Shown: positions 33,301 to 42,214 of the stretch, in pieces
How positions within the stretch are numbered: the first letter of the stretch is position 1
Layout: every line of letters starts with the position of its first letter
Assembly (NCBI GenBank): GCA_023461275.1
Contig: JAEYMI010000043.1
Span: 108,316 to 172,315, forward strand
Direction: 5' to 3'
Source: Actinomycetes bacterium
GTDB lineage: Bacteria; Actinomycetota; Actinomycetes; Mycobacteriales; Mycobacteriaceae
Length of the DNA: 64,000 nt
The notes under the pieces: model-generated
Databases searched by the model: none
What the model saw: only the letters and a program-made list of their open reading frames with translations
What the model was told of the DNA's origin: nothing
Program-made: the position numbers and the translations under genes

Positions 33301-33612
33301 ATGACTGTGGTGAAGATCAACGCAATCTCGGTACCCGAGGGTGCCGGTCCCGAACTCGAGAAGCGATTCGCGCATCGCGCGCACGCGGTCGACGGGTCCA
33401 AGGGCTTTCTCGGCTTCCAGCTCCTGCGTCCGGTGAAGGGCGACGACCGCTACTTCGTGGTCACCCAGTGGGAAAGCGAAGAGGACTTCCAGGCATGGGC
33501 CGCGGGCCCGGCGATCGCCGCGCATTCCGGCGAACGCGCCAAGCCGGTCGCCTCTGGTGCCGACCTGCTCGAGTTCGAGGTCGTGCTCGACGCCAAACCG
33601 TCGGCGTCCTGA
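33301..33612 (+). CDS. mhuD: MhuD-type heme oxygenase
   Basis: Small dimeric heme-degrading enzyme, releasing iron and mycobilin-type products in mycobacteria (Rv3592). 103 residues, ferredoxin-like ABM fold. The residues known to bind and activate heme in MhuD are all in place: Asn7 (VVKINAI), Arg26, Trp66 (FQAWAAGP) and His75 (AIAAHSG). The sequence is very close to the mycobacterial enzyme along its whole length. The 21-bp repeat array lies upstream; no clear iron (IdeR) box was found between it and the start. The next gene follows on the same strand 60 bp downstream. Confidence 0.95.
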   Translation: MTVVKINAISVPEGAGPELEKRFAHRAHAVDGSKGFLGFQLLRPVKGDDRYFVVTQWESEEDFQAWAAGPAIAAHSGERAKPVASGADLLEFEVVLDAKPSAS

Positions 33613-33671
33613 CCTCCGACCACTCCCACGAGCCCCGGCCGGCCGCCGAATCCGCCGGCCGGGACCTGCCC

Positions 33672-34310
33672 GTGTTCCCATTGCCGATGTTCCCGCTGGG
33701 CAGCGCACTGCTGCCCGGCGAGCCATTGCCGCTACGGATCTTTGAACCGCGCTACCGCCAGATGCTGACCGACTGCCTGACGGCGGCCGAACACGACGGT
33801 GGGTCGCCGCGGTTCGGTGTGGTTCTGATCGAGCGCGGAAGTGAGGTCGGCGGCGGCGAGGTCCGGTTCAACACCGGGACCGTCGCCGAGATCGACGTGC
33901 TGCGCCGCGACGCCGACGGCGGTGGCACGCTGACAGCCACCGGTACCGACCGCTTCGACGTCGTCGAATGGCTGCCCGACGACCCTTATCCCCGCGCTCG
34001 CGTTGTCGAGCTGTCCGAACCGGCGCCCACCGCCGCCGAACACACGGCACTGATCGAACTCGGCGCTCGGGTTCACCGGTTACTCGAGTCCGCCGTCGCC
34101 GACGGCCTGCTCCGGACGACCACTGCGTTACCCAGCTTCGACGACGCGGACCTCGAGGTCAGCGGCATCTTCGGCTGGGCGGCCAGATTGCCCGTCGGGG
34201 CCGCCGATCGGCAACGACTGCTCGAGGCACCCGACGTGGCGGGCCGGGTCGCGATATTCGCCGAGGCCGTCGACGGACTCGACGCGATGATCAGATTCCG
34301 CAGCGGCTGA
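33672..34310 (+). CDS. LON-substrate-binding-domain protein
   Basis: Stand-alone Lon N-terminal (PUA-like) domain protein without protease part, about 212 residues. The diagnostic start VFPLPMFPLGSALLPGEPLPLRIFEPRYRQM is visible, followed by FGVVLIERGSEVGGG, VAEIDVLRR and a helical second half. No standard start codon exists in this frame between the mhuD stop and GTG 33672, so that GTG is taken; a CTG at 33609 cannot be excluded. The function of such proteins in actinobacteria is unknown. Same strand as mhuD, probably co-transcribed. Followed by a terminator hairpin. Confidence 0.8.
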   Translation: MFPLPMFPLGSALLPGEPLPLRIFEPRYRQMLTDCLTAAEHDGGSPRFGVVLIERGSEVGGGEVRFNTGTVAEIDVLRRDADGGGTLTATGTDRFDVVEWLPDDPYPRARVVELSEPAPTAAEHTALIELGARVHRLLESAVADGLLRTTTALPSFDDADLEVSGIFGWAARLPVGAADRQRLLEAPDVAGRVAIFAEAVDGLDAMIRFRSG

Positions 34311-34406
34311 CCGGCACAAGGTCTCGGAAAGTCTTATCAAGAACTCACGTTCACCCACAGTTCGATGGGTTAGACTTCGCAGCGCTCCTTACCTCTCACA
34401 GGAGGA

Positions 34407-34442
34407 TTCGGGGCCGGCCACCGCCAGGTGACCGGCCCCGAA
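34407..34442. terminator. Terminator hairpin between convergent genes
   Basis: TTCGGGGCCGG (34407-34417) pairs with CCGGCCCCGAA (34432-34442) around a 14-base loop. It lies between the LON-domain gene and the end of the mce operon, and both strands present a stable stem. Confidence 0.75.
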
Positions 34443-34460
34443 TAACACCTCCGACGACCA

Positions 34461-35126
34461 TCAACCAGGTTGTGGCCCAGTCGAATTCGACGTCGATGTG
34501 GCAGATCCGGGAGGCGCTGATACCCCCGACGACGACGCCGGGAGCGGTACCCCGCCGGCCGGTGGTCGGTCGGTGTGTTCGATGCGGCTGCGGAACGAGT
34601 CGTCGGTGATGATGTCGATGCCGTTGATCAACCACCGGCCGTCCTGCTTGGTCATCGAGAACGTCAACCGGCTCGGGTCGACGCGGATGAGTTCCTTTCC
34701 TCCCCGACTGACCGACTGGTTCAGAAAGATCAGCACGGTCGAGGTGTCGCGCGTGTTGGTGACCACCCCGGCATCCTGGATCGACGCCTTGGAGACCACC
34801 TGCTGATCGCGCACCGACGCGATGAAGTTGTTCTTCGCGATGATCTCGTCGTACTGGGCCTTGGCCGGACCGGTCACCACGTCCTTGGAGTGCGCGACGT
34901 TGGCGTCGACCGATGCCGGATCGAAGCCGAACATGGTGGATGCGTAACTCTTTGCCGCATCGAGTGATTCGGCGCGTGCCGTCTCGGTCATCCGGGCGTC
35001 GGCGTAGCGCAGGCCGAGCACCACGGTGATGGCGACGGCGATCAGCACCGCCATCACCAACGAGGCAGCGATCAAGCCCGAGCGCGTGATGTTCAGTCGG
35101 GTGGTGTTCAGTCGGGTGGTGGCCAT
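34461..35126 (-). CDS. Mce-associated membrane protein, second copy
   Basis: 221 residues from ATG 35126 (TGATG overlap with the gene upstream). A short cytosolic N-terminus made of a tandem repeat (MATTRLNTTRLNITRSG; 15-bp unit near 35095-35120) leads to one helix (GLIAASLVMAVLIAVAITVVLGL) and a NTF2-like extracytoplasmic domain with the family-typical DAAKSYASTMFGFDPASVDANV. The C-terminal tail is Ser/Pro/Gly-rich. Mas proteins stabilise or assist Mce transport complexes; both copies here end the mce operon. Confidence 0.88.
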   Translation of the reverse strand: MATTRLNTTRLNITRSGLIAASLVMAVLIAVAITVVLGLRYADARMTETARAESLDAAKSYASTMFGFDPASVDANVAHSKDVVTGPAKAQYDEIIAKNNFIASVRDQQVVSKASIQDAGVVTNTRDTSTVLIFLNQSVSRGGKELIRVDPSRLTFSMTKQDGRWLINGIDIITDDSFRSRIEHTDRPPAGGVPLPASSSGVSAPPGSATSTSNSTGPQPG

Positions 35127-35872
35127 CAGGTCACCCACTCGACGTTGGTCATCTTCAGCTCGCCGTTCATCCGGGTGATCTCCACGCGCCACCGGAACGT
35201 CTGAATGATGCTCTGCTCCTTGGGGTCCGGCGGCACCATCTGCCAGCCCGACACCAGGATCACCGACGCCGAATCGTCGTCGAAGGTGGTCACCGCGTCG
35301 GAGAGAATGCTCGCGGTGGTCCGCAGATTCTGTTGGCGCACAAGGGTGACCGCCTGTTGGGTGGAGTCCTTGATTTGCTGCTGGGCCTTGCCGCTGGTGC
35401 GTTCGGAGACGGTCTTGATCACGTCGTCGACGTTGCCCGGATTGAGCGAGGTGAGGTTGATGATCATCTGGCGGGCGAAGCCGGAGTACTGCGCGCGCAG
35501 GTCGTTGCGGTGCTCGATCCGGCTGGTCGCGACGGCCAGCACCACCGAGGCCACCGCACACGCGATCACCACGAGCACGGCGATCGCGGCCAGTGCCGTC
35601 CGCCCGATGCCGCGGCCAGAGCGGCGGACACCCGACGAGCGCGCCACCGACGATTGACCGGCCTCGCGACGCAGTCGGCGCTCACGGTAGCTCAGTGGCT
35701 GGTCCTGGTCGCCGGATGAACTCGCCGACGCCGCTTGCTTGTCAGGCACCGCTTGCTTGTCAGGCACCGCCTGCTTGTCCGGCACCGCTTGCGTGTCCGG
35801 TACCTGCGGTTTACGACGCCGCAATGGCGCCGACCGCACCGGCACGACCGGTCGATCATCAGGCGTGGTCAT
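35126..35872 (-). CDS. Mce-associated membrane protein, first copy
   Basis: 248 residues from ATG 35872 (ATGA overlap with mceF). The cytosolic N-terminus is charged and disordered, with a near-perfect hexapeptide repeat (VPDTQA, then VPDKQA three times, residues 24-47; 18-bp DNA unit near 35745-35800). One helix (TALAAIAVLVVIACAVASVVLAV) and a NTF2-like domain (ARQMIINLTSLNPGNVDDVIKTV ... GWQMVPPDPKEQ) follow. Co-transcribed and translationally coupled with mceF and the second Mas gene. Confidence 0.88.
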   Translation of the reverse strand: MTTPDDRPVVPVRSAPLRRRKPQVPDTQAVPDKQAVPDKQAVPDKQAASASSSGDQDQPLSYRERRLRREAGQSSVARSSGVRRSGRGIGRTALAAIAVLVVIACAVASVVLAVATSRIEHRNDLRAQYSGFARQMIINLTSLNPGNVDDVIKTVSERTSGKAQQQIKDSTQQAVTLVRQQNLRTTASILSDAVTTFDDDSASVILVSGWQMVPPDPKEQSIIQTFRWRVEITRMNGELKMTNVEWVT

Positions 35873-37305
35873 GCGCCGTTCACCGCCTGGGTGATCAGGC
35901 TCTGCCATGACGTGTCACGTCCTCGGTCGCGTGCGCCGGTTCCGGCGTCGTAGGTCTTTCCGTCGGGTCCGATGAACTCGCCCGTGTCCGGATCGTACGT
36001 GGTCGCATAGACCGCTGGTCCGTCCTCGTGTCCGGAGGGCGTGCCCGGGACCACGAAACCGGCCGGCGCCGACGGCACGCCGGGGACCCCCTCGATTGCG
36101 GGCCGGAACTCACCGGAGGGCTGGTAGCCGTCGCGGCATTCGGCGGGCGTGGGTGCCCGACGCCCCGGGAACTCCGCGCACGGATAGTTTCGTGCGCCAC
36201 GCACGGCGACCTGGGCGTCCTGCGGGACGCGACACAGCATGCCGGGCGGGAGTTCCCGGGCATCGGTGGCCGACGGGAAGCGCCACTGCGACTTCGGCAG
36301 GTAACCGACCGTGCACGGCGGCGGATCCTGGAAGGCCAGCGCGAACTCGACGTTGGGTCCGTACCGCGGATCACCGGAATTGACGGCGGTGAGAAGAGAA
36401 TTCATCAGACGCGGGTAGAGCACCAGGATCTGCTGCAGGTTGGGCAGGTAGACCGCCATGGTCTTCGACGCCACGCCGAGGTTGTCGATCAGCATCGGCA
36501 GCGTCTGGTCCATCGACGAAAAGAGTTGCTGCGTCTGCGCGGCGACCGGTGGCCCCTTGCGCAGCAGGTCGGTCACCTCCGGGTTGTTGGCGCGCAGCTG
36601 GTCGGTCACCGTCAGCACATCGGCCGTCCAGGAACGGATCTCGTCGGCGGTGGCACTCTGGGTGGCCATCAACGGGCCCGCTTGGCGTACCAGGTCGATC
36701 GTCGCCTCGACGTTCTTGTCGGCCGAATCCACCAGCAGCACCATCGAATCCATCAGCCGCCGAAGTTGCTCGCCGGTCCCGTTGAAGGCGGTGAACGCCT
36801 CATCGATCAACGCGCGCAGGTCGGTCTGACCGACGGTGTTCAGCAGCGCGTTGGCCTGGGTGAGCATCGTCGAGATCTCCACCGGCACTTCGGTGGAAGT
36901 CACGACCGACCCGTCGTGCAGCAGTGCTGATCCAGCACCACCCGAGCCGGATTCACTTGCCGGGGGTGTGAATTCGACGAACTGCTCGCCGACCGCGGAC
37001 ACCGACCGCACCGATGCCGTGGAGTCGGCGGGGATCTGCGCGCCGGAGTCGACCGACAGTGTCGCCTGCACGCCATCGGGGGTGAGGCGCACCGATTCGA
37101 CGGTGCCGACCGTGACCCCGCGGAAGCTGACGTTGGCATTCTCGTACAGCCCACCGGTATTCGGCAGGTCGAGCCGGACGTCGTAGCGCCCCACACCGAA
37201 CATCGCGGGCACCTTCACGTAGAAGACGGCCACCGCGACGACGGCGATGATGGCCACGATCGTGAAGGCGACCAGCTGCGTACGGACGAATGAGGTGATC
37301 TTCAT
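35869..37305 (-). CDS. Mce family protein F
   Basis: Sixth MCE subunit of a lipid-uptake complex. 478 residues: an N-terminal helix (QLVAFTIVAIIAVVAVAVFYV, about 10-30), the MCE/MlaD domain (YDVRLDLPNTGGLYENANVSFRGVTVGTVESVRL, about 40-115), a long helical coiled region (about 150-320) that builds the hydrophobic tube, and a Pro-rich C-terminal tail with four Cys and YDPDTGEFIGPDGKTYD. The last feature is seen in several actinobacterial MceF/MceD tails. TGATG overlap with mceE and ATGA overlap with the Mas gene. Confidence 0.93.
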   Translation of the reverse strand: MKITSFVRTQLVAFTIVAIIAVVAVAVFYVKVPAMFGVGRYDVRLDLPNTGGLYENANVSFRGVTVGTVESVRLTPDGVQATLSVDSGAQIPADSTASVRSVSAVGEQFVEFTPPASESGSGGAGSALLHDGSVVTSTEVPVEISTMLTQANALLNTVGQTDLRALIDEAFTAFNGTGEQLRRLMDSMVLLVDSADKNVEATIDLVRQAGPLMATQSATADEIRSWTADVLTVTDQLRANNPEVTDLLRKGPPVAAQTQQLFSSMDQTLPMLIDNLGVASKTMAVYLPNLQQILVLYPRLMNSLLTAVNSGDPRYGPNVEFALAFQDPPPCTVGYLPKSQWRFPSATDARELPPGMLCRVPQDAQVAVRGARNYPCAEFPGRRAPTPAECRDGYQPSGEFRPAIEGVPGVPSAPAGFVVPGTPSGHEDGPAVYATTYDPDTGEFIGPDGKTYDAGTGARDRGRDTSWQSLITQAVNGA

Positions 37306-38552
37306 CAGCCACCACCCGCCCCGACACGCGGCGCGGGGACCGGTACAGAGCTGTCGGGTTGGCGTTCGCCGCCCGGCTGCAGCGGCGCGGTGAAGGGGTT
37401 GAGCCCACGTTTCGCCGCGCCGGCGGGTTTACCGGTCACCCCCTCGGGTCCCACCACCCCGGCCGACCGAAGGATGGTGTTGCCCAGGTTCTCAAAGGTG
37501 AGGTCGAGCACCAGATCGGAGTTGACGTAGTCACCCTTGACGATGGTCGGGATCATCTCCTCGAGGAATGGGAACGTCAGCAGCAGACGCAGCGACCCGG
37601 GCAGCGCGGGCCCGGCGTCGGCGAATCCCTTCAGCGCCGGACGCATGTTGGCGATGATGGTCTCGATGTCGCGGGTGTTGGCGTCGAGGACGTCGTTGGT
37701 GGTCGACGACAACCGGCCGAGCGCGTCGAGTGCGGTGACGAAGTTGTCGCGTTGTTCGTTGAGCACCTTCAGAATTCGCGGTCCGTCGGTGAGCGCCTTC
37801 TCCACCGTGGGCGCCTGGGCGTTGATGACGCCGGTCATCCGGTCGAGTCCGACCATCGCCGCAATGATGCTCGACTTCTGCCGGTCGAGGTCGCCGACGA
37901 GGGTGTTGAGTCGAGGGATGAGGGCGCGCAACGACTTCTGGTGTCCATTGAATACCGCGCTCATCTCGTGCACGACGTCGCCGAACTGGGCCACCCCACC
38001 GCCGTTGAGTACCACCGACAATGCGCTGAGCACCTGTTCGGTGGTCGGATAACTGCAGCCGGGGACCTGCTGGGCCGACGTGACGTCGGGGATCGCCTTG
38101 CCCTGTGGCGCAGCCAGATTCGACGACGGCGGGCACGCAGGCAGCGGGATCTCGTCGCCCGCCCGAAGGTACCCGGCCCCGCCCTGTTCGGGTGCCACGA
38201 TCTCCAGGTGAACCGAGCCGAGCACGCTGGTGGCGCCGACCATCACATGCGATCCGCGTGGCACCCGGACTCCGGGGTCGAGCCGGATATCAAGTGCGGC
38301 ATGCCAATTGTTCACCGAGATCTTCCCGATGCTGCCGACGGTCACGTCGTTCATCAGCACCGGCGCGTTGTTGACCAGTCCGGCCGCGTTGGGGATCTCG
38401 GCGCGAATCCGGTACGACCCGTTGGCGGTTCCCGCCGCGCCCGGCACCGGCAGACTGCTGATGCCGGAATACCCGCACGCGGTGAGCATGGCCGCCACCA
38501 GCGCCACGATCATCGCTGCCCGCAGACGCGCACCGCGCCCGGCGGCGATCAC
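37305..38552 (-). CDS. Mce family lipoprotein E
   Basis: Lipoprotein subunit of the Mce complex (LprK/LprN type). 415 residues, with signal AAMIVALVAAMLTACGYSG and lipobox LTAC (Cys26). MCE domain at about 45-125 (YRIRAEIPNAAGLVNNAPVLMNDVTVGSIGKI) followed by the helical segment and a short basic tail. ATGA overlap with mceD and TGATG overlap with mceF show translational coupling. Confidence 0.93.
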   Translation of the reverse strand: MIAAGRGARLRAAMIVALVAAMLTACGYSGISSLPVPGAAGTANGSYRIRAEIPNAAGLVNNAPVLMNDVTVGSIGKISVNNWHAALDIRLDPGVRVPRGSHVMVGATSVLGSVHLEIVAPEQGGAGYLRAGDEIPLPACPPSSNLAAPQGKAIPDVTSAQQVPGCSYPTTEQVLSALSVVLNGGGVAQFGDVVHEMSAVFNGHQKSLRALIPRLNTLVGDLDRQKSSIIAAMVGLDRMTGVINAQAPTVEKALTDGPRILKVLNEQRDNFVTALDALGRLSSTTNDVLDANTRDIETIIANMRPALKGFADAGPALPGSLRLLLTFPFLEEMIPTIVKGDYVNSDLVLDLTFENLGNTILRSAGVVGPEGVTGKPAGAAKRGLNPFTAPLQPGGERQPDSSVPVPAPRVGAGGG

Positions 38553-39802
38553 CCTTCACCTCCCCACGGAACGAGCATGTCCGCGAGTGGCCCACCGCCA
38601 TTGTTGCGGCGGGTGGCCGCATCCTGCGCGCGGATGCCGGTCTGAGCGCGGGCTTTGACCGAGGCGTCCTGGTAGGTGATCTGGTCGGGGCGAGCATTCA
38701 CCGCGGTGACCGGATTGGCCAGGAACGGCGGATAGTTCACTGAAATCGTCTGCAGCACAGGGGCAAGCACGTCGACGCAATGCGCGACGTCGGCCTCGCT
38801 CTGGCCGGGTCGGTTGTTGGCGTCCATTGTGCCGCACAGCAGCGTGATCAGGTTGCGGCCCATGCCCAGACCGAATACGCCGGCCAGCGATCCGGTCAGC
38901 GGGTTGTAGATGTTGTAGAAGTTGGACAGCTGGTTCGGCGCCGAGTGCAGCAGTCCGCGGAGCTGTTCGTCCTTGTCGGCCAGGATCTGGGTCGTGGTGG
39001 CCAGCTTCTGCACCGACGCGGTCAACGACGCCTGGTTGGTGGTGATGAAGCTCCGCACGTCGTCCAGCGCGGTGTCCAGATTGGTCAGTGCGCCATCGAG
39101 ATTGGCGGTGTTGCCGGCGAGCACGTTGCTCACCGAGGCGATGCGACCGTTGAACTGTACGAGTTGTTCATGGCTGGTGGACAGGGCGTCGGTGAGCTTC
39201 TGCAGGTTACGGATCGTCCCGAACAGGTCGTCGCGGCCCGACGACAAGGTGGCCATCACGTCGGAGAGTTCGGTGATCGACTGGTTGATGGCGCGGCCGT
39301 TTCCGGCGAGATTGCGTTGTGCGACATCGATGATGCGGGCTGCCGGCCCGGCGTTGTCGCCGTCGGGCCCGATGGCCTCGGTGAGACGGGTCAGTTTCTT
39401 GACGTCGTCCCACTCCATCGGGACCGCGGTGCGTTCCATCGGGATCGCGGCCCGGTCACCGAGCTGGGGGCCGCCGGAGAACACCGGGGTGAGTTGCACG
39501 AACCGCCCCGACACCAGGCTCTGCGCGACGATCACCGCGCGGGCATCGGCGGGGATCTCGACGTCACGGTCGACGGTCAGTGTCACCGCGACGTCGCCGC
39601 GACGCGGCGTGATCGAGGAGACGGTGCCGACGTCGACGCCGAGCACGCGGACCGGGTCGCCGCCGTACAGGCCGGTCGTGGTGGTGAAGTATGCGGTGAA
39701 GGTTTTGGTGGTCGCGCGATGGAACAGATTCAGGCCACCGGCGACGAGCAACGCGATCAGCGCCACCGCGCCCACGCCGAGCCACAGACGTTTGTCTCTC
39801 AT
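38549..39802 (-). CDS. Mce family protein D
   Basis: 417 residues from ATG 39802. The longest ORF (to 39982) would add an Arg/Pro-rich stretch that is really the antisense-frame tail of mceC, so it is rejected. N-terminal helix (LWLGVGAVALIALLVAGGLNLF), MCE domain (FTAYFTTTTGLYGGDPVRVLGVDVGTVSSI, about 35-110), helical tube region, and a C-terminus ending PLADMLVPWGGEG. Four bp downstream of mceC. Confidence 0.92.
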   Translation of the reverse strand: MRDKRLWLGVGAVALIALLVAGGLNLFHRATTKTFTAYFTTTTGLYGGDPVRVLGVDVGTVSSITPRRGDVAVTLTVDRDVEIPADARAVIVAQSLVSGRFVQLTPVFSGGPQLGDRAAIPMERTAVPMEWDDVKKLTRLTEAIGPDGDNAGPAARIIDVAQRNLAGNGRAINQSITELSDVMATLSSGRDDLFGTIRNLQKLTDALSTSHEQLVQFNGRIASVSNVLAGNTANLDGALTNLDTALDDVRSFITTNQASLTASVQKLATTTQILADKDEQLRGLLHSAPNQLSNFYNIYNPLTGSLAGVFGLGMGRNLITLLCGTMDANNRPGQSEADVAHCVDVLAPVLQTISVNYPPFLANPVTAVNARPDQITYQDASVKARAQTGIRAQDAATRRNNGGGPLADMLVPWGGEG

Positions 39803-39806
39803 CGGC

Positions 39807-41090
39807 TCACCCACCTGCCCGGGGCGGCGCGACCGACGGCGCAGAGCGCGACGGGACGTCGGTGGTCGGCGGTGGCGGGGTGGGATACGTCGGTGACGGA
39901 GCGGGGCCGGTCGGCGGTTTCGTGCCGCGGTCGGGTGCGCGGCTCCAGGCCTGCGGCAGCAATGGAAATCCGGTGTACTCAAAGGCTTTCGCCACTTCCG
40001 GATACTTCTGCTCGAGCACCTTCATGAACGTACGGGTGTAGTCGCCGAAGGTGCTCACGCCGACCAGCGAGGAGAAGTTGGGTGCGTCGGACACCGCCTC
40101 GCCCAGCGCGTTGGCGTACGGCCCGAGCCGATCGAGGGTTTCCTTGACGCTGCGCTGGTTGTCGTTGAGGACGTCGAGGACGCCGTTGAGTTTGGTCAGC
40201 ACGGGCGTCAGTTGGGCGTTGTTGTCGTTGATGAAGCCGCTGATCTGCGCGGCAACATCTTTGGTGCCGATGATCAGCTGCTCGATGGCCATCTGCCGGA
40301 ATTGCAGTTCGCCGAGAAGCGAATTCGCGTCGACGAGCAGTTGGTTGATCTGGCGGTTGCGGTTGCCCAGGACGGTGGTGACCCCGTTGGCCTTGGTCAG
40401 CAGATCACGAAGTGCGTTGTCGCGCTCGGCAACAGCCTTCGACAGTCGCGACACCCCGTCGACGGCACCCCGCACTCCGTCAGGTGTGGCCGAGAACGTC
40501 ACCGACAACGTGTCGAGTGCCTTGGTGAGTTCGGTGGTGTCGGTCTGTTGCAGGGTCCCGGTGGCCGAGTCGAGCGCGTCGGTCAATGAGTACGGCGAGA
40601 CGGTGTTGCGGTTGTCGATCACCCCGCCCGGCTCGATTCGTCCGCCACCGTGCGGGATGATGGCGAGATTCCTTCTGCCGAGCACGGTTTCGGTCTTGAT
40701 GGCCGCCTGCGTGTCGGTACCGAGGATGACCGGATCGGCGAGGCGGAAGGTGACCGCGGCCTTGGTGCCGTCGGCGGTCGGCGCCAGCACGATCTTCTCC
40801 ACGGTGCCGGTGTTGATGCCGGCCACGGTGACCTGGTCGCCGGTCGCGAGCCCGCCGGCGTCGTCGAAGAAGGCGGTGTAGCGGCTGATCGGCGACAAGT
40901 AGGGCAATCTGTCGAGCTGCAGTGCCGTGATGACCACCATCGCGACGATCACCACCCCGATGACACCGATCTGGGCGCGGCTTCGCTTGCCGCGCTTGGC
41001 CTCCCGCGCGACGTCGGCGGCACTCGATTCGGGCCGGCCGGTGGAGAACAACCCAGACGAGAACAATCCGGACGAGAAGAATTTGCTCAT
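39807..41090 (-). CDS. Mce family protein C
   Basis: 427 residues from ATG 41090 (ATGA overlap with mceB). The leader contains a short tandem repeat (FSSGLFSSGLFSTG; 15-bp DNA unit), then a helix (IGVIGVVIVAMVVITALQL), the MCE domain (YTAFFDDAGGLATGDQVTVAGINTGTVEKI), the helical region and a Pro/Thr-rich tail (PPTGPAPSPTYPTPPPPTTDVP) that probably spans part of the cell wall. Confidence 0.92.
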   Translation of the reverse strand: MSKFFSSGLFSSGLFSTGRPESSAADVAREAKRGKRSRAQIGVIGVVIVAMVVITALQLDRLPYLSPISRYTAFFDDAGGLATGDQVTVAGINTGTVEKIVLAPTADGTKAAVTFRLADPVILGTDTQAAIKTETVLGRRNLAIIPHGGGRIEPGGVIDNRNTVSPYSLTDALDSATGTLQQTDTTELTKALDTLSVTFSATPDGVRGAVDGVSRLSKAVAERDNALRDLLTKANGVTTVLGNRNRQINQLLVDANSLLGELQFRQMAIEQLIIGTKDVAAQISGFINDNNAQLTPVLTKLNGVLDVLNDNQRSVKETLDRLGPYANALGEAVSDAPNFSSLVGVSTFGDYTRTFMKVLEQKYPEVAKAFEYTGFPLLPQAWSRAPDRGTKPPTGPAPSPTYPTPPPPTTDVPSRSAPSVAPPRAGG

Positions 41091-42214
41091 GTCGCCGCGC
41101 ACCTCCCTCCCGCCGCGGTCTTGTCGCCCATGACGTCGTTGGAGGTGAAGAAGTACTGCTGGTTGCCCGGCCCCGACACGATCAGCCGGATGCGGCAGAA
41201 GTAGATCTGCAACCAGCCACCGTAGCTGCCGAGGTTGGACAGCTTCTTCAGATCGCCGGGCAGCCGCTGCACCAGCGAACGCAGGAACGGCTCGGCCTTG
41301 AGCAACTCCCCCGACGCATCGCCGGTGCTGGCGACCATCTGCTCGAGATCGGGCCGGGTCGTGGAGAGTAATCCGGCCAATCCGTTGGTGGTCTGCGACA
41401 TCTCGGTCAGCGACGCACCGATGGTGCCGCGTTGCGCGGACAGTCCGGTGATCAGGGTCTGCAGCTGGGTGAGGCTGCTGTCGAGTCCCGCGGAGTCGGC
41501 GTCGAAGGTACTCAGTGTGGCGTTCAGATTGTCGATGACGCTCTGTATCAACCCATCCCGGTCGGCGAGCGACGCGGTGAACGACGCGGTGTCGGTCAGC
41601 AGGGTGTTCAGCGCCGGCCCCTGCCCCTGGAACACCTCGACCAGTGACGATGAAAGAGAGTTCACCTCTTGGGGATTCAACGTTCGGAACAGCGGTTTGA
41701 AACCGCCGAGCAGGGTGTCCAGATCGAGAGCGGGCTCGGTGTGCGCGAGGGGGATCCGGTCGCCGGGGGCCAGCATCGCGGTCGGATCACCGACACCCTG
41801 CTGAAGTTCGAGATACCGGTCGCCGGTGAGGTTCTCGTAGCGGATCATCGCCCGCGTGGACACCGGAAGCCGGTAGTCGCCACCGACGCTGAAGCGCACG
41901 AGGGCCAGGTTGTCACGGGTCAGCGTGATGTCGGCAACCGACCCGACGTCGACCCCGGCGATCTTGACCTTGCTGCCCGATTTCATCTGCGACGCACTGG
42001 TGAACAGCGCCGTGTAGTCCTCGGAACCGCCTGGGCGGTAGTTGCTGAAGGTGATGGCCAGTCCGATGAACACCAGCACCATGACGGTGGCGAAGGCACT
42101 GAGTTTGATGACCGTGGCACGAAACGCCCGGCTCCGGTTCTCCACCGCAGACCGGCCGCGATCACCTGCCGTGGAGCCACCCGCCGTCGGGGCAGATGAG
42201 CGATCAGCCGCCAT
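41087..42214 (-). CDS. Mce family protein B
   Basis: 375 residues, with a charged cytosolic leader, a helix (VIKLSAFATVMVLVFIGLAITF), the MCE domain (YTALFTSASQMKSGSKVKIAGVDVGSVADI) and the helical region. The C-terminal ~40 residues contain two Cys (YFCRIRLIVSG and GGRCAAT), as is usual in MceB. Its start lies 8 bp inside mceA, so the two genes overlap by 11 bp. Confidence 0.92.
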   Translation of the reverse strand: MAADRSSAPTAGGSTAGDRGRSAVENRSRAFRATVIKLSAFATVMVLVFIGLAITFSNYRPGGSEDYTALFTSASQMKSGSKVKIAGVDVGSVADITLTRDNLALVRFSVGGDYRLPVSTRAMIRYENLTGDRYLELQQGVGDPTAMLAPGDRIPLAHTEPALDLDTLLGGFKPLFRTLNPQEVNSLSSSLVEVFQGQGPALNTLLTDTASFTASLADRDGLIQSVIDNLNATLSTFDADSAGLDSSLTQLQTLITGLSAQRGTIGASLTEMSQTTNGLAGLLSTTRPDLEQMVASTGDASGELLKAEPFLRSLVQRLPGDLKKLSNLGSYGGWLQIYFCRIRLIVSGPGNQQYFFTSNDVMGDKTAAGGRCAAT